Source: an uncultured Chloroflexota bacterium (GTDB lineage Bacteria > Chloroflexota > Anaerolineae > Caldilineales > Caldilineaceae). From it: a stretch of 5,503 nucleotides of DNA. The first letter of the stretch is position 1; the number at the start of each line of letters is the position of its first letter. A program made the position numbers and the translations under genes. The notes below the pieces were generated by a model. That model did not search any database, was not told the DNA's origin, and was given only the letters and a program-made list of their open reading frames with translations. Below, in pieces: positions 4,649 to 5,503 of this stretch. Where the stretch lies: positions 1-5,503 of the forward strand of contig CAIOHJ010000083.1 in the NCBI GenBank assembly GCA_903858085.1. The letters run 5' to 3'.

Positions 4649-5503
4649 ATGAGAGTCGAATGGGGACGGCAGAGCCGTTCAAACGCCCAGGTCACTGGCC
4701 CGCAGATCGGGCCAATTCTGCGTGAGCGCCGCGAGGCCATGGGGGTGACCCTGGCCGAAGCCGAGGTAGCCACCCGGATTCGGCAGAAGTACCTGGCCGC
4801 GCTCGAATCTGACGAGTGGAACCTGCTGCCTGGGGAGGTTGTCGGCCGCGGTTTTTTGCGCAACTACTCGACCTACCTGGGCCTCGAACCAACCGAAATG
4901 ATCGAACGCCGTCGTGCACTGGCCGATGAGACGCTCTCTGTGGCGCTGGCCAACACAAGCGCAGCTTCAGCCCTGCCCCCAGAACGGCAGGTCGATTACC
5001 GTCCAAAAGATGTCGCGCTTCACGAAGATGATGCCCAGCTGGAGTCGACAACACCGATCAACCTGCTGCCGATCGGCGTTGCCTTCGGCGCGCTTTTGTT
5101 GGTGGCCCTGCTCTGGTGGGGCATCACCCAGTATGGAGCGCTCCTGGCCGGCGGGCTGGCGGCTGTCCAGAACCAGATCGCCGGGTGGCAGCAGACAGCG
5201 GCCGGCCCCCCCCCTACGGCCGCCCTCCCTGAAAACCTGCTCGCCCCTGCTGAGGCTGTCCCTGCTGAGGCTGTCCCTGCTGAGGCTGCCCCTGCTGAGG
5301 CGCTCCCTGCTGAGGCTCTCCCTGCTGAGGCGCTCCCTGCTGAGGCGCTCCCTGCTGAGGCTCTCCCTGCTGAGGCTCTCCCTGCTGAGGCTCTCCCATC
5401 CGCGCCGGGTACACCCAACAACAGCCCTGTCAGCGCGGCAGAGCCCGCTGAGACGCCAGAAGTCAGCCCAGTCAGCCTGACGGCCCTGCTGCCGACACCG
5501 ACC
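4649..5503 (+). CDS. RodZ-like HTH membrane protein with Pro-Ala-Glu-Ala repeat linker (3' partial)
   Basis: RodZ proteins link the MreB cytoskeleton to the cell envelope and control rod shape. The 285 visible codons give a cytoplasmic HTH_25-type Cro/CI-like domain at about residues 20-81, with the family hallmarks Arg-Gln-Lys-Tyr-Leu-Ala-Ala-Leu-Glu (45-53), Leu-Pro-Gly-Glu (60-63), Gly-Arg-Gly-Phe-Leu-Arg-Asn-Tyr (66-73) and Tyr-Leu-Gly-Leu-Glu-Pro (76-81). A charged linker follows, then one membrane segment at about 137-160 and a Pro/Ala-rich outer region with ten pentapeptide repeats (200-249). The frame is still open at the last base in a Leu-Pro-Thr-Pro-Thr stretch; the usual C-terminal DUF4115 would lie beyond the window. 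The start is uncertain. ATG 4649 lacks a Shine-Dalgarno, and in-frame ATG 4595 would add 18 residues, with GGTGG 14 nt before it. The HTH lies downstream of either. A membrane-bound regulator that is not a true RodZ remains possible. Confidence 0.85.
   Translation, partial: MRVEWGRQSRSNAQVTGPQIGPILRERREAMGVTLAEAEVATRIRQKYLAALESDEWNLLPGEVVGRGFLRNYSTYLGLEPTEMIERRRALADETLSVALANTSAASALPPERQVDYRPKDVALHEDDAQLESTTPINLLPIGVAFGALLLVALLWWGITQYGALLAGGLAAVQNQIAGWQQTAAGPPPTAALPENLLAPAEAVPAEAVPAEAAPAEALPAEALPAEALPAEALPAEALPAEALPAEALPSAPGTPNNSPVSAAEPAETPEVSPVSLTALLPTPT
5246..5395 (+). repeat. Ten tandem 15-bp repeats (CCTGCTGAGGCNNNC)
   Basis: Ten contiguous in-frame 15-bp units code for Pro-Ala-Glu-Ala-X, with X being Val, Val, Ala and then seven Leu. 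All ten keep the first 11 bases, CCTGCTGAGGC, identical, and variation is confined to the last four bases (TGTC, TGCC, GCTC, TCTC forms). The near-identity at DNA level points to recent expansion by slippage or unequal exchange. The units extend the linker outside the membrane in the RodZ-like protein. Confidence 0.95.

Noticed and set aside
5020..5421. Open frames on the minus strand and in another plus-strand frame over the 15-bp repeat (Gln-Gln-Gly, Ala-Gly-Arg or Leu-Leu-Arg repeats)
   Set aside because: They arise because a 15-bp repeat is open in several frames. The RodZ-like frame starting at 4649 has the HTH and membrane domains and is continuous through the repeat.

Overview
This is a GC-rich bacterial chromosomal window with four protein genes, two of them cut by the window edges. 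I see no mobile element, CRISPR array, tRNA or rRNA. The best guess for the source is a Chloroflexota (Anaerolineae- or Caldilineae-like) bacterium. That rests on the short stand-alone CBM48 protein, an acyltransferase carrying what looks like a peripheral-subunit-binding remnant, and a RodZ-like protein with a long Pro/Ala linker ending in a Leu-Pro-Thr-Pro-Thr stretch. This placement is an inference from style, not a proven assignment.

Layout, left to right. (1) 1-771 (+) is the 3' part of a PglD/NeuD-type sugar O- or N-acyltransferase gene; its frame is open back to base 1, so the true start lies upstream. (2) 824-1261 (-) converges on it and encodes a 145-residue CBM48/AMPK-type glycogen-binding protein with a Leu-Tyr-Pro repeat tail. 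(3) About 340 bp without a gene follow, holding the leader of the CBM48 gene and a clear intrinsic terminator for leuS at 1499-1530 (-). (4) 1601-4096 (-) is a complete leucyl-tRNA synthetase gene of 831 codons plus stop. (5) 4097-4648 is a 552-bp divergent control region. It contains a leuS extended -10 element, an 8-bp dyad bracketing that promoter, a leader of about 220 nt with two hairpins and a possible leaderless upstream ORF, and a 10-bp palindrome ahead of the rightward gene. (6) 4649-5503 (+) is a RodZ-like membrane protein gene that runs off the window. It has an N-terminal HTH, one membrane segment, and a linker of ten tandem Pro-Ala-Glu-Ala-X pentapeptides encoded by a 15-bp DNA repeat. 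No stop codon lies in the window.

The genes do not form one operon. leuS and the CBM48 gene both read left but are separated by a terminator, and leuS and the RodZ-like gene are divergent. The window is therefore mostly housekeeping (translation, cell shape, surface sugar modification, glycogen or starch binding). The points most worth a second look are the E3-binding-like segment in front of the acyltransferase, the leuS leader, and the pentapeptide minisatellite.
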